The notes beneath the pieces are model-generated. The model saw only the letters and a program-made list of their open reading frames with translations, was not told the origin of the DNA and made no database searches. A stretch of DNA of 6,309 nucleotides from positions 1 to 6,309 of the forward strand of contig JBFJVZ010000427.1 of the NCBI GenBank assembly GCA_041623895.1, read 5' to 3'. The translations under genes and the position numbers were made by a program. The DNA is from JBFJVZ01 sp041623895. GTDB lineage: Bacteria > Planctomycetota > Planctomycetia > Pirellulales > Pirellulaceae. Of this stretch, positions 5,165 to 6,309 are shown piece by piece (the first letter of the stretch is position 1; every line of letters starts with the position of its first letter).

Positions 5165-6148
5165 ATGAATGTGTTGGTCGTCGGCGGTGCCGGCTATATC
5201 GGATCTCGCGCCGTCCAGTTGTTGATGGACGCCGGACACGGTGCATGGGTCTACGACAATCTCTCGCGCGGTCATCGTGCGGCGGTTCCCGAGGGATTGC
5301 TGATCGAGGGAGAGTTGTCCGATCGAGCGAAAGTGACGGCGATCCTGCGTGAGAAGAAAATCGATGCGGTCATGCATTTCGCCGCATTCGCGTTGGTCAA
5401 CGAGTCGGTCAACGATCCGGCAATCTACTATCGAAACAATGTCGTCGCTGCCATTGACCTGCTGGATGCCATGCGCGAAGCGGGTGTCAGCAAGATTGTA
5501 TTCAGCAGCACCACGGCTACCTACGGCGAGCCGGATGTTATTCCCATTGCAGAAACAACACCCCAACAACCGATCAATCCCTACGGCTTTACCAAACTGG
5601 TGTTTGAGAAAGCGCTGGCCGATTACGCCTCTGCTTATGGATTTGCCTACGCGGCGCTGCGTTACTTCAACGCTGCCGGCGCTGGGCCCGAGGGCACGAT
5701 TGGGGAAGATCACGACCCCGAGACTCATATCATTCCGATCGTGTTGCAGGTTGCCTTGGGACAACGCGACAAGATTACAATCTTCGGTGACGACTACGAT
5801 ACGCCCGATGGGACTTGCGTCCGCGACTACATTCACATCGACGACCTGGGCGAGGCACATTTGAAGGCGATGGAATTACTCCAGCCGGGCAAAGGGATCT
5901 GCGTTAATTTGGGGACCGGAAAAGGGACCAGCGTGCGCGAAATCGTCGAAGCCTGCCGTGAGGTCACCGGCCATCCGATCCCCGAAGTGATGGGCCAGCG
6001 CCGCGCCGGCGACCCGCCGGAACTGGTTGCTGACGCGCGGCTGGCGAAACAACTACTGGGTTGGGAGCCGAAATACACGGATACCAAAGCGATCGTTGAA
6101 ACTGCCTGGCGCTGGCATCAGTCGCATCCGCGCGGTTTTGCCGGCTGA
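5165..6148 (+). CDS. galE: UDP-glucose 4-epimerase, 327 aa
   Basis: Interconverts UDP-glucose and UDP-galactose (Leloir pathway), supplying UDP-galactose for surface polysaccharide, or using galactose. It is a cytoplasmic extended short-chain dehydrogenase. The NAD-binding motif GGAGYIG is at 7-13 and D31-N32 follows strand 2, as in GalE. HFAAFALVNES (71-81), SSTTATYG (114-121), the catalytic Y140-G-F-T-K144, RYFNAAGA (166-173) and the substrate-binding GTCVRDYIHIDDL (216-228) follow in family order. T116 replaces the Ser of the E. coli Ser-Tyr-Lys set, a conservative change that keeps the hydroxyl. Length is slightly below the 338 aa of E. coli GalE. The ATG lies right before the first beta strand, so the start is well supported despite the lack of a Shine-Dalgarno site. 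A 4-epimerase acting on UDP-GlcNAc or UDP-glucuronate cannot be excluded, but the DDYDTPDGTCVRDY block favours GalE. Confidence 0.94.
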   Translation: MNVLVVGGAGYIGSRAVQLLMDAGHGAWVYDNLSRGHRAAVPEGLLIEGELSDRAKVTAILREKKIDAVMHFAAFALVNESVNDPAIYYRNNVVAAIDLLDAMREAGVSKIVFSSTTATYGEPDVIPIAETTPQQPINPYGFTKLVFEKALADYASAYGFAYAALRYFNAAGAGPEGTIGEDHDPETHIIPIVLQVALGQRDKITIFGDDYDTPDGTCVRDYIHIDDLGEAHLKAMELLQPGKGICVNLGTGKGTSVREIVEACREVTGHPIPEVMGQRRAGDPPELVADARLAKQLLGWEPKYTDTKAIVETAWRWHQSHPRGFAG

Positions 6149-6228
6149 GCGGTAATGCCGGGAAAAAGGGGGCGGTTGTCAGGCAGAATCGTTGCTAAAT
6201 CGCTGCGGAAACCAACCGCTGGGTACTT

Positions 6229-6234
6229 TATACT
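6229..6234 (+). promoter_or_regulatory. Candidate -10 box for a gene beyond the window
   Basis: TATACT in a TTTATACTGG context is one base from the sigma-70 -10 consensus and is the same hexamer found before the FHA gene. No good -35 box precedes it at 16-18 bp, so the call is weak. Confidence 0.25.
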
Positions 6235-6288
6235 GGTGACTTGCGTTTCCTAGTGGTACTTCAAGTCAGTTTTTGTGTGCCGCGAAAA

Positions 6289-6301
6289 GGGGTCAGACCC
6301 C
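6289..6301. repeat. GGGGTC-A-GACCCC palindrome, REP-like
   Basis: GGGGTC (6289-6294) and GACCCC (6296-6301) are perfect reverse complements around a single A, flanked by AAAA and AA. I recall this short palindrome from dispersed intergenic repeats in several phyla, sometimes associated with REP-type Y1 transposases (RAYTs), but cannot search for other copies here. The window ends eight bases later, so the rest of any element is missing. It is not followed by a T-run. Confidence 0.5.
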
Positions 6302-6309
6302 AATAGTGC

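Larger units (their letters stand above)
6149..6309. other. Non-coding region after galE
   Basis: No gene is seen in these 161 bp. No T-rich terminator follows galE. A short CCGGC/GCCGG pair (6141-6145, 6157-6161) brackets its stop codon but is followed by A rather than T. GCGGTTG (6172-6178) and CAACCGC (6213-6219) form a 7-bp inverted repeat 34 bases apart. The stretch ends with a TATACT box and a REP-like palindrome, listed separately. Confidence 0.5.

Noticed and set aside
5093..5860. 255-codon minus-strand open frame antisense to galE
   Set aside because: It overlaps a clear GalE coding sequence and the xerD-galE promoter region, and its protein resembles nothing known.
6136..6166. CCGGC/GCCGG hairpin around the galE stop as a terminator
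   Set aside because: The stem has only five pairs, the stop codon is in its loop, and it is followed by A rather than T on the coding strand.

Overview
The window looks like a stretch of housekeeping chromosome from a planctomycete, probably a Pirellulaceae/Rhodopirellula-like bacterium. That is an inference from the gene set (an orphan HNH nuclease with a conserved N-terminal domain, a small FHA protein, a 7Fe ferredoxin), the moderate GC content, the scarcity of Shine-Dalgarno sites, the GTG starts and the single-gene transcription units separated by 100-450 bp gaps. No 16S rRNA or other taxonomic marker is present, so the assignment is tentative.

Layout from left to right. Positions 1-477 are mostly non-coding. 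They hold a possible 3' end of an upstream gene, a cluster of CGAATTC heptamers around a perfect hairpin, and a rho-independent terminator at 255-280. An HNH endonuclease-family gene (478-1083, +) faces a 7Fe ferredoxin gene (1198-1476, -), and the two share a strong bidirectional terminator at 1135-1177. A 289-bp gap with a 16-bp perfect palindrome leads to an RlmI-type 23S rRNA cytosine methyltransferase (1766-2965, +). A 446-bp gap follows, which opens with three tandem 14-bp units and ends with a candidate promoter for a small FHA-domain protein (3412-4077, +). The FHA gene converges on a XerD-type tyrosine recombinase (4102-5055, -). Across a 109-bp gap the recombinase diverges from a UDP-glucose 4-epimerase gene (5165-6148, +). 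The last 160 bp are non-coding and end in a perfect GGGGTC-A-GACCCC palindrome of the kind found in dispersed REP-like repeats.

The six genes do not form one pathway. Orientation changes between most neighbours and no two genes are close enough on the same strand to be an operon. They cover electron transfer, ribosome modification, phosphopeptide recognition, chromosome-dimer resolution and nucleotide-sugar supply. I found no CRISPR array, defence cassette, toxin-antitoxin pair, tRNA, rRNA or complete mobile element, and no convincing new multi-gene system. The items most worth a second look are the non-coding repeats and palindromes, the uncharacterised C-terminal half of the FHA protein, and the role of the orphan HNH protein.
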